NCBI GenBank assembly: GCA_015680685.1
Contig: MNCI01007621.1
Location: 564,079 to 628,078 of the forward strand
Length of the DNA: 64,000 nt
Direction: 5' to 3'
Origin: Gnetum montanum
Lineage: Eukaryota; Streptophyta; Gnetopsida; Gnetales; Gnetaceae
Shown: in pieces, positions 22,408 through 33,808 of the stretch
Position numbering within the stretch: position 1 is the first letter of the stretch
Layout: each line of letters starts with the position of its first letter
The notes under the pieces: generated by a model
What the model was told of the DNA's origin: nothing
What the model saw: the letters and a program-made list of their open reading frames with translations, nothing else
Databases searched by the model: none
Made by a program: the position numbers and the translations under genes

Positions 22408-23245
22408 TGATGAGCTGCAATATCGGGTATGTGATATCACATTGGGGCCTCCCAAGCGATATCAGGCATCCGATGTCAGGGCCTATCTTGTCGTCTATAA
22501 ATAAGAGGAAGGCACACTTGGTTTGGGTAGCTTTTTGTTAAGTAGTTTGTTAATTAGTCTTAGCCCCTTACCCGAACTCTTGCCTTTTCTCCCTCTTAGA
22601 GTTAGAATTATTTCTGCGTGCTCATAGTAGGAGTCATAAAGTGAACGGATCCTCATTCGAGCATTGTGTACCTGAGCACACCTTGTGTACAACAATAAAG
22701 ATGTACATTGTGATAAACCTTGCAGCATCCAAAATAGATTAATTAATGTTAATTGTAGTTATTTAATGATTTCCTTAGTTAATTAATGTTCTCTCTCTGA
22801 CCCTATAACTCTCATAAGTAATCACACTCAATGCGATTACTTCGAGCATGTGTGTAGTGCTTGGTAACCCAGTAACGATTAACATTTGGTAATCCCAGCA
22901 GTGTTGCACTGGTTCAGGATGTGTACGACAAGTGAGAATGGATGCTGGTGTTAGGACTAGTTAAAGCATAGTTAAGTAGTTAAATTAAATTAGTTACTTA
23001 GTTATCTCTCTCTCCTCCCTTTGTAGCACCAGGCTATAAAACATAAAAATATATAAAAATCATATACCTCAAGTTTACTTAACCATACAATCGTGCTATA
23101 CAAGTAAGCTTTGGAAGACAATGATTGACTAACCCGTCCTTGTTCCACAAAAGCTCATAAGCACTTAGTCCTTGGATTTCAACCGAATTGTGCATGGATG
23201 CTTGTATTCGTATGGTTGAGTGTTGAAATACCTTGCCGCTCATCA
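22408..23245 (+). repeat. 3' LTR of element B
   Basis: TGATGAGC...GCTCATCA, 838 bp. TATA box TATAAATA at 22496-22503; AATAAA near 22691. The terminal third carries the phrases GGTAACCCAGTAACG and GTTCAGGATGTGTAC, also recognisable in the LTRs of elements A, C and F. Confidence 0.93.
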
Positions 23246-23250
23246 ATAAC
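23246..23250. repeat. Target-site duplication of element B, right copy
   Basis: ATAAC, identical to 13321-13325. Confidence 0.92.
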
Positions 23251-24480
23251 AAAAGAATTTTTGAGACAATCGATGAAAGTAGAGAGGGAGTTGGTACTTT
23301 TAGGATTTCTTTGAGCTTTACCATTGGAGATTTGCTGAATGCTTCCACTCCTTCTCAAAATGAAGATGCTTCAGATATCCCTACTATTAATTTTTTCCTT
23401 CCAAATGATGTTTTTGATGTTGTTTCAAAAGATTTTAGTATCCATTTCATTTATTTTCAAATTGTTACTTCTTCACCTCATTTAGTGAATATGGCTACGT
23501 AAGTTAAAAATATTCTATAATCCTAGGTTATCCAGGTTTCTCATGCTCATTATTATGTCCATAACTTTATTCTTGTGAAAGTCTTTGATGCTTCTTAGGT
23601 TGAGAAGGCTCTTTCCATTCAAATTTTTCCAATGTGTAATGCAACTCTTATTGCACGAGCTTGAAATTTTGATTTTAATGTTAATGATCCAGCTTATAAT
23701 ATTATTTTGTACTATTTTGAGTTATTGAATATTCCCTTAATATTTTCTATTGTGGAGAGGGACATAGTGCATATCCTAGATCATATTATTTCACATCATG
23801 GAATCTAGGTTAATGGTAGTCATTTCTTTCTCTATTGTATTGAACATGATATCTCATAAAGGAAAAACTTCTTAACTTTTGTAGCCTGTGGCAAAGTCTT
23901 TTCTCAAAAAGTAGATTATTTTTTTCAGCCTAAGTCCTACAACTATTGTCATTGGGCTAAGCATCATATTTTTGCATGTTCCTTATTGGTCAAGAAAAAA
24001 TGATTAGCTGAGCTTCAAAAAGACATTTATTATCTATTTTAGAGTTCCAACCACCATAAAAAAGTTTCAATCTTGGAACCTCTTCTAGAAATGTCTCTAA
24101 ACCTTCATCCTCTTTGGGTCATTCTAAGTAGTTAGTAGTACCATAGTTTACTTAAATAATCATGGTAGATTCTCAAACATAGGTTTCCTCTTCAAAATCA
24201 TTTAAGGAATTAATTAAAAATGATGAGTTTGTGGAAGTCAATGGAAGGAAAAGAGTTAAATCATCATCACCCAAAGTTAAGTAATATCCTTATTTCCCAG
24301 TGATTCATTATACTTCATTGGTTACTACAAGTAACTCTTTTACTATTTTTTGACATGCTATGGAAGTTGACACTTCAAATTTAGAATTTTCTGAGGATCT
24401 TTCACAAGACATTCCCTCTACTCACCCATGAATACCATATCCTAGAATGTCTAAGGCCAAATTGATTACCTTTGATGTAA
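23251..24480 (+). pseudogene. LINE ORF1 remnant
   Basis: Readable pieces in order: NKRIFETIDESREGVGTFRI (23250-23310), INFFLPNDVFDVVSKDF (23385-23435), IQVSHAHYYVHNFILVKVFD (23530-23590), ARAWNFDFNVNDPAYNI, LLNIPLIF (23725-23750), then a zinc knuckle YNYCHWAKHHIFAC (about 23938-23982). The latter fits CX2CX4HX4C with the first Cys changed to Tyr. A Ser/Lys-rich tail follows (KEFIKNDEFVEVNGRKRVKS-like, 24200-24260). This is the DUF4283-like/zinc-knuckle organisation of plant L1 ORF1 proteins, which coat LINE RNA. Several stops; the start codon is not certain because element B breaks the 5' side. Confidence 0.75.
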
Positions 24481-24509
24481 ATGTGCAAGCAATTTTCTCT
24501 CTAGTTTAA

Positions 24510-27500
24510 ATATTTCTTTTGATTTTATTCTTTTTTAGAAAACTAATATTTCAATCAAACATTTATCTTTTTCAGCCCATTGGTTTCTTTCTCACTCATC
24601 AATTATTGCTACTTTACATTAGTGTGGAAAAGGTGGTGTTGCCATTCTCTTTTCCTCTTATTGGAAAGATCAACTTATACAAAGTGGTTCTAATTTGGGT
24701 CATAGAGTTATTTGGGCAATATTCTCCTCCTCACATGGTCCTTTTGGTATATGTTATGTTTATGCTCCTAATGATTCTATAGAATATGCTCTATTGTGGC
24801 AAGAACATGAAGTTTCTCTTTCCTCTACTCAGTTTTTTTAAGGTGATTTTAATATGATAGAATTTTCTAATGATAAGATGGAGGATGTGCCTTTTCTATT
24901 ACCAACAAATGAGTATAAAAAATGATCTAATTTTTAGAAAAAGTTTTATCTTACAAATGTGGATGATGCTTCTACAGGTGATCTTCTTCATAGATACACC
25001 TAGAGTAATCTTCATCTTGGATAAGATCACATTTACGACTGGTTAGATATGTCTTATTTTTTCACTCTTTATTTTTGACAACTTACTTCTGCTACTACTA
25101 TTTATCAGCATGCAATTCTATTAGATTACTTCCCCATCACCATATTAATTTAGATTAATGGAAATTATGGTAAATATAAATCTTTTCAATTACATAGTAA
25201 CTATTTCTCATCTCATGCTGCTCAATAAATTTTTCTCAAATCTTTGACATGTTGAACCAAGGCCCTTAGGTTAAGTGGGTTGGATTTTATGGTAGCATCA
25301 TTGTACTTGTAGAGTGTGGAATTTTTCTCGCTATTATGATAAGAAAGTAGCTTCTAGTGATAGACAAGAGAACAACAACATTTAATCTATTATTGAATAA
25401 CTTTTATATGAGTTGATTCAAGATTCTTTCAACTCACAAATTTATGAGGATTTGGCTAGATCTTGATTAGCTTTTCAATAGTGGGATGTTTATAGGGCAC
25501 AAAGTGCCTTAACTAAAAGTAGACTTACTTGGTTAAAATTTCAAGATGAACACTATAAGGAATTTTTCAAATATCTAAATAGGTCATCTCCTTTACATTC
25601 TTTAGAAAAAACTCTAATTAATGGTACTATCATCACTAACCATAACATGCTTCATTCCTACCTTAGAAATCATTTTGAAGCTTTATTTACTGCTACCCTA
25701 TGGATATTTCTTCCTTTGATGTAGCTATTGTTAATTATCCTAGTTTGATTAATTTTACTATGTTGTAAATTTTAGAAGTTGATATTAGTTAGGCTAAACA
25801 TTAAGTGGCATGTTTTAAAATAAGCATAGGTAAGGCTTTAGGTTACAATGAGTTTTCATTTGACTTTTTTAGGAATCAATGGGATCTTATTAACAATGAT
25901 TTCTCCTAGGTTATTAGCAAAGCTATCCATGCTGGTTCCTTGGGGCCAAAATTAAATTAGGAAATAATTCAACTTCTACCAAAGTCTAGGGGCCTTAATC
26001 ATAGCTCCAATTGGCAATCCATCATACTTCTTAACGTGGCATATAAAATTTGGACTAAGTGCTTGGCATTACATTTGAAGAAGATTCTTTATCATATTAT
26101 TTTTTCCCAGAAAATAGGTTTTGTTCTTGGTAGATATATTTGAAATAATGTAATTGATGTTTGGGAAGATCTTCAATGGACAAAGGATGAGGATCAAGGT
26201 ATTCTCTTTATGAAGCTTGATTATGCAAAGGCTTACGACAACATTAAGTGAAACTTCATTTTATCGATCATGACTAAACTTGGTTTTGGCCCCAAGTTTT
26301 TACATGGTGAAATGCTTATTCTTAGATGTTACTACTAGAATAGTTACAATATTTGGTATTACTTCTCCCTTCGCTATTCATAGGTCAGTAAGACAAGGCT
26401 ATCCTCTTGCTCCTTATTTATTATTGCAGTAGAATTTCTTTGCCATCAATTAAATTATGATATTTAGAATAAGGCTATCATTTAAGTTCTTCTTTCTACT
26501 CCTCAACATCAGCTTTTTAATATGCATTTCATCGATGACTCCTTTTTTCTTATTTGGAATATACTTAATAATATATATCATCTCTTATTTAAGTGGTTCA
26601 ATATTACTCTCTTTCTTGCTCTGCTATTAGTTGGAGTAAATCCTCTATCTATAGTTTTAAAATAATTACCATTATTTACTTGACAAAAATTGGAAGCTAA
26701 TCTAAGATCAAAATATCATTAAAATTTTGGAAATTTCCTTTCATTTTAAAGGATCTACTTGAACTCTCTAGGATCAAGTAGTATCCAAAATTTAGAAGAA
26801 AATTAATAACTGGAAGACAAAACCTCTCACTCATGTAGGTAAGTATCTAATTTGCAAATCAATCAGTGCTTCTACTCATGTGGATTATTCTTCATGTTGG
26901 GCTTCCTCCCAAGCTACCTATTAGAAGTTGGAATGGTTATTTTGAGATTTCATGTTGTTTTCTAAAGATTCTCAAAAAGGTTTTCACTAAGTTAAGTGGA
27001 ATATTGTTAACCTTCCTAAGAAAAAGGGTAGTTTGTATTTTTTAAATTCTTTCAAACATGGGCTTACTTTGGTGGCAAAGTGCTTATTTTAGCATTTGGA
27101 CACTTTTGACATTATTAGAACTCCCCTTCAACTAAGGCTACAATAATTGTTTCCCCAAAAAAATCCATTTTAGAAAGTTATCCACTTTGATAATTAAATT
27201 TTTTCTCCTCGTATGATTATCATTCCTTGATCTAATGTTTTTAAAAGCATTTGGAGGGCTTGGCATGTATTACATAATTATATAGATTGGACTAATGTCA
27301 AGATAAAATTACTCTTCTTTCTAAGCTTTGTCCATAATAGTTACCTCTTTCACCTACTCCTCTTGCTATTATGAATTCTTGGGTGGCTACTTGTGAGTTT
27401 TAAAAGAAAGTGATTTCTCTTGGCTATCTATAGATAAATAGGAGTATGAATCCTAAGATGTTAAAGGTATTTTCCAATAGGTAAACCCTAGTGAAGAAGA

Positions 27501-27600
27501 CACTAAATAAACTATTGAAATTTGGGTAGAGCAAAAAGCTTCCATATTCACTTGAAAATGGACATCCAAAACTATTCTGATTCCTATTTATGTTAAAACC
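24510..27600 (+). pseudogene. LINE ORF2 remnant (AP endonuclease and reverse transcriptase)
   Basis: Endonuclease about 24570-25200: CGKGGVAILFSSYW, FGICYVYAPNDS, GDFNMIE and the late LLDYFPI, where a functional enzyme has SDHxPI. Reverse transcriptase about 25980-26650: SNWQSIILLNVAYKIW, QKIGFVLGRYI, LFMKLDYAKAYDNIKWNF and the catalytic FIDDS (26528-26542, normally FADDT). The order and wording match plant L1-like ORF2. The region to 27600 still reads as weak coding sequence (for example NILKWPSFFD-like and MVNKW-like stretches) but I recognise no RNase H. Many stops and frameshifts; dead copy. It would have nicked target DNA and primed cDNA synthesis there. Confidence 0.82.
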
Positions 27601-27722
27601 TATTACAATGATTGAAAAGAATTAAGGAGCTATGCAAAAGTTGAAATGGAACATGAGGCTTTTAAGGTAAAAGTTTCAATTCATTAGTTTAACAAAGACC
27701 ATGAAAATTAATTTGTACTAAT

Positions 27723-27727
27723 ATATC
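27723..27727. repeat. Target-site duplication of element C, left copy
   Basis: ATATC directly before the LTR; identical to 40917-40921. Confidence 0.92.
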
Positions 27728-28622
27728 TGATGAGTGGTGAGGTACCCGTACGCCCAACCATATGAATCACGGGCATTCACATGCAACTTGGTCGAAGTCC
27801 GCAGACTGCAAGCACTTATGTACACTAAATTCTAGCCAACAAAACCTTAGTTATAATGGTTGTTGGCTTCCCAATCTCACCTATCATATTCTAAAGCAAT
27901 GGTTGAGTGAGATTGAGGCAAATGATTTTTATCAGTTTTCTTTTTATCTTTAAAGGTCTAACTCTTTTAATGTAGGAATTGGAAAGTTGTGTAAATTGTA
28001 ATAGTTCTACTCTATCAATTAACTCTCCTTAGCATAAGTAACCAATCCCATCTTCCGTGCACATCCTAAGCATATTCTAACCACTACTGGGTTACCAGAC
28101 GTTAAGTGTCACTGGGTTACCAAGTGTCTGATATATGTTCAAGATGGTCATGCCTATGGTTCTCATAAAATATGAAAAGGAAAATAAACATAGAGTGAGA
28201 ACAATAAAGGACTTTGGAATGCTTAAAATGTCGAAATATTAAAGTGTTTTAATGCTTAAGTAATTAAATCCAAATGCTGCAAGGAATATTCAAAAAGCTC
28301 ATCTTTATTGTCACTCACGCCAATGGGATTAGGTACATTAGCACTCGAATAAAGTGTCATATACCTTTCTCACACCTGTTGTAGGCACTTGGAAAATATT
28401 CTGACTTATGAAAAAAAACTGCAAGGGCTTCGCGACAACGACCAAAAAGATGCCATAAATGCTACGAGTGCATGCAAATTTTTATAGTGAGAGATAGACT
28501 CTATGTTAACAAGGTCGCATTAACACATGGACGAATACGTTGATGGGGTCATGTCAACGTGGCCACGTTAATGAGGCTCCATTAACGTGGCCCAGTCAAC
28601 GTATCAACTGAAAACTTCATCA
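27728..28622 (-). repeat. 3' LTR of element C
   Basis: 895 bp; plus-strand ends TGATGAGT and TTCATCA. Minus-strand TATA-like TATAAAAA near 28482-28489. U3 (28500-28622) consists of repeated GTTAACGTGG / GTCAACGTGGCC / CCATCAACG motifs in both orientations. Confidence 0.92.
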
Positions 28623-28634
28623 TACCTCCACAAC
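28623..28634 (-). promoter_or_regulatory. Polypurine tract of element C
   Basis: Minus strand GTTGTGGAGGTA next to the LTR, matching element B. Confidence 0.75.
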
Positions 28635-28862
28635 TGAGTGAAAACTCTTCCTCGAGTTTATTACAATTTGGAAGGTATGAAGTTATTGATGGTACACATG
28701 ACAAAACACATTTACACACACACAGACTCTATAAACATATTAAGTGCCCCAGTGTACGACAAAACAAATTACAAAATTATGGTGTTCATAGATAATGAAA
28801 TTGAACACCTTGATAGCCATAGATTCTCAACCCTGCTGAAATGTTGAAGTTGCTAGAGAAGG

Positions 28863-31603
28863 TCACACAGTTCTTGGTGGCAGTGGTTCTGACGGGCCTT
28901 CGCTAGCTTCTAGTACACGCGGTGGTTGAGGCATTGATGATGATTGTCTTGTAGCCGCTGCAACTTCTAGAGGTAATTGAAAAGCCTCCAACAATGTCCT
29001 CATCTTCTCCTCTTTGTTTCTGGGATCATTCATCATCCAGGCAGCGAACTATTTTTGTTCAATATCGAATGCTCAAACTGATGTTTGCAGCTGTTGGTAG
29101 TCATTCATTCATCAGGCCAAGTTCTCTGCAACAGTGCATTGTCCTTCAAAACAAGTACGAAGAACTTCGAGTTCTGCATTGGCTATTTCTAGTTTTTGCT
29201 CGTCTCTTTATGTGCTTGGAACTTGCCCTAGTATAAAGAATACAAGGTGGCCACTTATTTCTCCAGGTCTAATCGTAGCCTCCCAGCTATTAGCATGACC
29301 AGGTTTGCATAACAGAGATTGACTAACTCCATGTATTCCATCATCTCTTCAATTTGTAGCCCTTTAAGATGAATCTCAACCTGGTTGTAGGCGTTTAATC
29401 CATTGAAGATGGGCTGCCACACCTCACCTCCTTCCCTAAGCTATTGGAGTGCTTGGTTCATCTTAGCCTTTATGACTTGAATCTCTTTTACATTTACTTT
29501 TGCAATCCCACTTGGTCCCTATAATGATTTTTTACTTGTTCAAACTTAAGGAGCTCATTTTTCCAAGCGGCAATTTCAATAGCTAATTTTTGTAGCAAGG
29601 CTTGAACTTCCTCCATAGATAGATTATGATTTTAAACTACCAATCTCCTTACATTAGTGTTTATCCTAGCTAGCTCCTCCTACTGTTGGTGGATAAAATA
29701 TTTTATGTGTTGATTTTCAACACCAACATTGCGCAAGTGATGAACTTCTGTGGTCAACCTAACATTCTCCTGGCAAACCTCTGCCAAGTCCTTGTTTAGA
29801 TGGTAAGAACAAGTGTCTATTAAGGACTTGTCAAATATTGCTGACTCTCACTCGTTCTCAATCATCTGAAGTTTGGTTTGAAGCTATTAAAAAGCTTCAT
29901 CCCTGGTGAGTTCGCAGTTGAGGAGAGCTAGATCACCAAGTTGGACCCTTAGTTGGGCAACTTCCATAGCCAAGCGTTGATGATTACCCTGGGCTGCTTC
30001 AAGTTGCCTCTCCAAGATTAGGTGATTGCCCTTTGCTGAGAGCAACACCAATTGGATTGTAGTGATGTTGTCCAGAAGATCAAAAACATCCAAAAGCAGT
30101 TGCCTGGCTCCCACCAGTCAATCCAACAACTCTTCATGTTGGGCTACCTTGATTCTACTATGTTGAGTTCCTACGGACGTTTGTACATCTTCAAGTCCAT
30201 GTACATCTAGTATAGTGCCGTAGGTGCATTAAGGGCCATAAAAATTGTGTCAACAACCACTTCTGCTGAAACTTTTTGTCCCTAGTGTTGCATTACCAGG
30301 ACAGTCGCCCTTTCTCCATCCTCCAAGCAAACCGAGAAAGTAGCGGCATTTCTTGAAATTTTAGGAAATAGTTGTTGGGTGGACAAAATTACTTCTCAGA
30401 CACTAAGGTCCATTCTTGTAGGCACTTGTGTTCATGTGGTAGAAAAAATCGACCCTACTCTCTCCAGTAAACTTACAGATTGAGCCACTTGTTCACTAAA
30501 GGGTCTTCTCCACCACTAGTTCATGTTGATTACTCTTGCTGGCTCAGGAGCGATTGTTGGATCTTGCGTATATGTTCTGTGATTTTTTGTGAGCTGGACC
30601 TTGTTATTTGTGCTAGCAGTGGAGGTGGTTGCTACTCTTCCCTCATTTTCATTATGGCAGGAGCCTTGTGTTTCATCATTTCGTGCCACAAAGAAATTAG
30701 GGTGTGATGAAGTGTATCATTAGCATAGCGTGCTATCCCTACCCATTTACACAACTTTCTAATTAGGCAGGGAAAGGGTAGATTTCGCCTTCCACGTTCA
30801 TTTTCAGCAAATCATTTTTCAATTTCAAGAAAAAGTAATTTTGGAAGGTTAATGGGGAACTTCCCACTTAGAGCAGCACATGCACGAGTAGAGAAGGTAG
30901 TGATCTTGCTGGGTCTTACCATTGGATTCAAGTGGTAAGATGCAATTTTTGAGTAGACTCTCTCTGTGGTGGTTAGTGTGCCAAACTCCTTACGTGCTAT
31001 CCCATAGCACCATTTGATCCACTTCCCTTTCACCTCAAGGTTTGCCTATTTTGAAATCTCTGCCACATCAGCTCCGGTCTTAGGCAACCCAAGAGCTTAT
31101 GTGATTGCTTCTATAGAGTAAGATACATGAATGTCCTTGATTCTTACTCTAGACCCCAATTGCCAATTCGTTCAAAAGAGATAATTTTCTCCGAGGTACC
31201 ATTCACCACTGGAGGTGATGATTGGCCACATAGTAGAATTTTGCAGTTGGGTTTTGACTTCTTCTGGTGCATTTTCTAGAAATGGTCTGAAGTTTAACTC
31301 CTGAAGGACCGTTCGTTGTAGCTCCCTCAGGTTGATAGCGTCAATACAGGCTTGGGTTAGGGTGACCTCAAGCCATGGCGCTACCATTGGAGTCTTGTCC
31401 CTTTGCGATTGTTCACCAGGGACATCCTCTTTGGGAATCTAACAAACATATTCCACATGAGGTTCTTCATGGAGAGTGCTAGTTGCATGTGAGCCCTCCT
31501 CATGCTCTTGACGTTGTATGCCCCATCCTCTTCCCATTCTAGGTCTCTTGTCCCTTGGTTGGGATAGTCCTTCTTCCCTTGGATGCCTCGGTTTATGTGC
31601 CAT
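28863..31603 (-). pseudogene. Post-integrase accessory ORF of element C (PTP-like domain plus long coiled coil)
   Basis: About 913 codons from ATG at 31601-31603 to TGA at 28863-28865, interrupted by stops and at least one frameshift. N-terminus basic (MAHKPRHPREEG, DKRPRMGRGWG). Next an all-alpha-looking domain at about 31390-30700 in one frame: LTLTQACIDAINLRELQ, NSTMWPIITSSGEWYLGENY, RVYSKIASYHLNP, ALSGKFPINLPKLLFLEIEK, LPFPCLIRKLCKWVGI. Its pattern resembles the putative plant transposon protein domain. From about 30120 to 29000 a long heptad-rich coiled coil (LERQLEAAQGNHQRLAMEVA, EENVRL-type repeats), then an acidic/proline end LPPRTV. No signal peptide or membrane segment, so not an env-like glycoprotein. 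Element G encodes a diverged homologue. Function unknown. Confidence 0.75.
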
Positions 31604-31622
31604 CTACAGTCACAACATAACC
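31604..31622 (-). other. Candidate splice acceptor at the start of the accessory ORF
   Basis: Minus strand reads TTATGTTGTGACTGTAG then ATGGCA; element B has TTGTGTGTGCAG then ATGGCA at 22013-22030. The T/G-rich run plus AG directly before the start codon in both elements suggests that the ORF is reached by splicing. A donor candidate GGAG/GTATGC lies in C near 31888-31895 (minus strand). Confidence 0.45.
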
Positions 31623-31856
31623 ATGAATTACAATGTGTATAAGTTGCTCAAAATAAAAATAATACACCTTCTCATTTTAGCAAAGCTATGACACTAGCAC
31701 ATGCATCTTGTTAGGTTCCTTGAAGTGTAGTTGAGGGGTTAGAAAAAAAAATAAAACATAATGAGTTTCCATTTATAGTTGTTTTGTTGTTGTTTTTTCT
31801 TGTCTATCCCCTAAGAGGTGTTAATTCTTTGATAATTATTATTATTATAGACCTCA

Positions 31857-31873
31857 CCCCCCCCCCCCCCCCC
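31857..31873. repeat. Homopolymer of 17 C (poly-G on element strand)
   Basis: On the element strand CAATTGTG is followed by the G run, resembling an expanded version of the terminal polypurine tract (CAGTTGTGGAGG). It lies 250 bp upstream of the accessory ORF. Confidence 0.6.
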
Positions 31874-32035
31874 ACAATTGAGAGCATACCTCCAGTAGCA
31901 AAAAGGTAAAAGAATGGTTGGATTGGGACATGTGGTAGAAATTATATGTGCTCAGTAAGAGGACTTGATGGAGAAAAATGGAAAAACTCCCCTTACTTTG
32001 TGAACAAATGGACAATTTTCAAAGGCATAACATGG

Positions 32036-32165
32036 GTATATATAATATTTTTAACATGCGTTGATGGGGCCATGTAAATGAGGCTACATAAACACAAGGG
32101 GATGCGTATATGGGGCCTAGTTGACACAGTTGTTCAGCCTAGTTAACCTGTGTTGACCGATGAAG
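32036..32165 (-). promoter_or_regulatory. U3-like internal promoter region upstream of the accessory ORF
   Basis: Plus-strand GCGTTGATGGGGCCATGT (from about 32058) matches ACGTTGATGGGGTCATGT in U3 of this element's own LTR (28533-28551) at 16 of 18 positions. AATGAGGCTACAT and GGGGCCTAGTTGAC repeat the same U3 vocabulary. On the minus strand it is followed by an AT-rich TATATATA stretch (about 32036-32050), in the position a TATA box takes in the LTR. The LTR's R/U5 phrases are not present, so this is not a nested LTR. It lies about 430 bp upstream of the ORF start. Confidence 0.5.
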
Positions 32166-32904
32166 TAAGGGCCCAAATCTTTGGATTGGAACACAAAGTT
32201 GGGGTGATGTAAGAACTTAGAGACCAGAGAACTATCCGATAGAAAGAGGAAGGAAGATTGTTATCAAAAGAAGAGTCGAAGGTAGGAGAATGTCATAAGA
32301 TGGAACTTTGTGGGTGAAGAGCTATGCGAAGGATAGAATGGAGATGATCGATGAATTATACCAAAGGGGAAGGAGATTAACAATCGATACCAAAGGATAT
32401 GCAAGTGGGTCCTCCCCATAGTAGGCATTAGCCTTAGTTGCCCTTACATATCATCAACATAGGAGTCCATGGGCCTCGTAGTTAACTAATGGTTACTACA
32501 AGTTAATACTCCCACCATGAGAACTAGCCAAATAATTTACAAGTTCAAGCAAGGCATGACAAATGATCAACACATAAAACTAGCAATGAGGTGAGTAATG
32601 GGAAGCAAATGATGGAGAGAAGAGGGAGTGAAATGGAATTCCTAAGTTTAGTCACATGAAATCCCTTGTGAAGTGTGTGATTAAGTGACTCTGTAGGAGC
32701 CATCCTTAGTTCAAACCCAAAACCAACCATGCTCAGTGACATCGCATCAACATTCTAAGACTAGTCCATTCCTTTGAGGCACAAGAATGCTCCCACAAAC
32801 AAACACCACTCCAACATGAGTGAGAGATAGGAAGTGAAAAAGGGGCTGAGTTAGAGGGGACAAAACAAGTCCCATAACTAGTGCTTGGAGCCTGTTAGAG
32901 GTGG

Positions 32905-33090
32905 TCTAAGGGGTGTGCTTTGAATTCCCATGTTTTTTTTATATTTTTTTTAGGAACCACACCATGCAAAGATCCATGCAGTTTTGCATGCATTTGGTCC
33001 AAGGGGTATGCTTTGAATCCTCATTTTTTTCATTTTTTTTCTTTTTTTTTTCATTTTTTTTTCGAATGATGAGGACCACACCATGCAAGG
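32905..33090. repeat. Tandem ~95-bp duplication in the element C untranslated region
   Basis: AAGGGGTGTGCTTTGAATTC at about 32909 and AAGGGGTATGCTTTGAATCC at about 33003 each lead through a T-rich run to GGA(A/C)CACACCATGCAA. Element B carries a single reverse-complement copy near 21058-21115. Confidence 0.65.
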
Positions 33091-33808
33091 ACAAATTGCC
33101 AATGAACTTCCTAGTATGGGAGTGGTAAGTAGTCCGTGAGGACACTCTCATAGACAAGGGAATAGAAAAGTATGAAGAATGTTGCATTCCCTTTGAAGTC
33201 ACACCCTGTTCAAACTGTTGGATCCTCCTCAAGTCCGAAAACTACACAAGTCACAAATTAATTAAATTTTTTTTAATGGAAAAGGGATTGTATGTTTCCA
33301 AAATAAGGAAAACCATTGAGTGGGTGGATGGGTGGATGATGTGGACTCATTGCCTAGTAAATGAAATGAAAGTATAACGTGACTTCCTAGAACAAAAATG
33401 TTAAGGTAGGAACTAAATATAATAGGCAGACCATAATATGCACCATTGCAAAGAGGAACAACCGCACTAGTACGTCTCGTGAAAATAAGACAACTTATTA
33501 ATGAGAGGTAGAAAATAGTTGAAAGATAAGTACATATATACATATAGAAATAAATAAATACAGAAAAAAGTAAGTAAGAATGGTCAAACATACAAATAAT
33601 GTTGTAAAACAAAAAGGTGTAAAAAAAAAACTTTCAAAAACAACTAAGGAGCCAGTAGAGGTTATTAGCATGGATGATGATCTTCCTCATGACTGAGCTG
33701 CAAGGAGGAGACCCAGAAAATGAAACGAGGTTGACTTTGTGATGAAAGGGTAGTGACACTAGTTCGATGAAGTTTGTGGAAGGGTTTTAACTATTGCATA
33801 TTGACTAA

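Larger units (their letters stand above)
13326..23245 (+). mobile_element. Complete Athila-like Ty3/gypsy element B
   Basis: 9,920-bp element with both LTRs (821 and 838 bp), 5-bp target duplications (ATAAC), TGATGAG...CTCATCA ends, a tRNA-Asp primer-binding site, gag, pol, a long post-integrase untranslated region, a short extra ORF and a polypurine tract. Comparing about 235 bp in the middle of the two LTRs by eye gives roughly 8 percent difference, mostly transitions, so the insertion is old. It landed at the 5' side of the LINE that continues at 23251. All genes carry stops; key residues of protease, reverse transcriptase and integrase are altered, so the copy is not autonomous. Confidence 0.95.
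23251..27722 (+). mobile_element. L1-type LINE remnant, plus strand
   Basis: About 4.5 kb with ORF1 (nucleic-acid-binding) followed by ORF2 (endonuclease and reverse transcriptase) in canonical non-LTR order, riddled with stops. Element B inserted at its 5' side and element C at its 3' side, so it predates both. The original 5' end would lie left of 13321, where I see no clear LINE sequence, and no poly(A) tail is visible before element C. Confidence 0.85.

Noticed and set aside
32545-32742. 65-codon minus-strand frame in element C that overlaps sequence conserved with element B
   Set aside because: B has stops and shifts in the same stretch, so conservation is at DNA level and not protein level.
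32913-33232. Open frames on both strands with poly-Phe or poly-Lys
   Set aside because: Translations of T-rich low-complexity DNA in the element C untranslated region.
33262-33612. 116-codon minus-strand frame, hydrophobic, envelope-like at first sight
   Set aside because: Lies between integrase and the U3-like segment in untranslated DNA. It has no counterpart in element B and its hydrophobicity comes from AT-rich codons.
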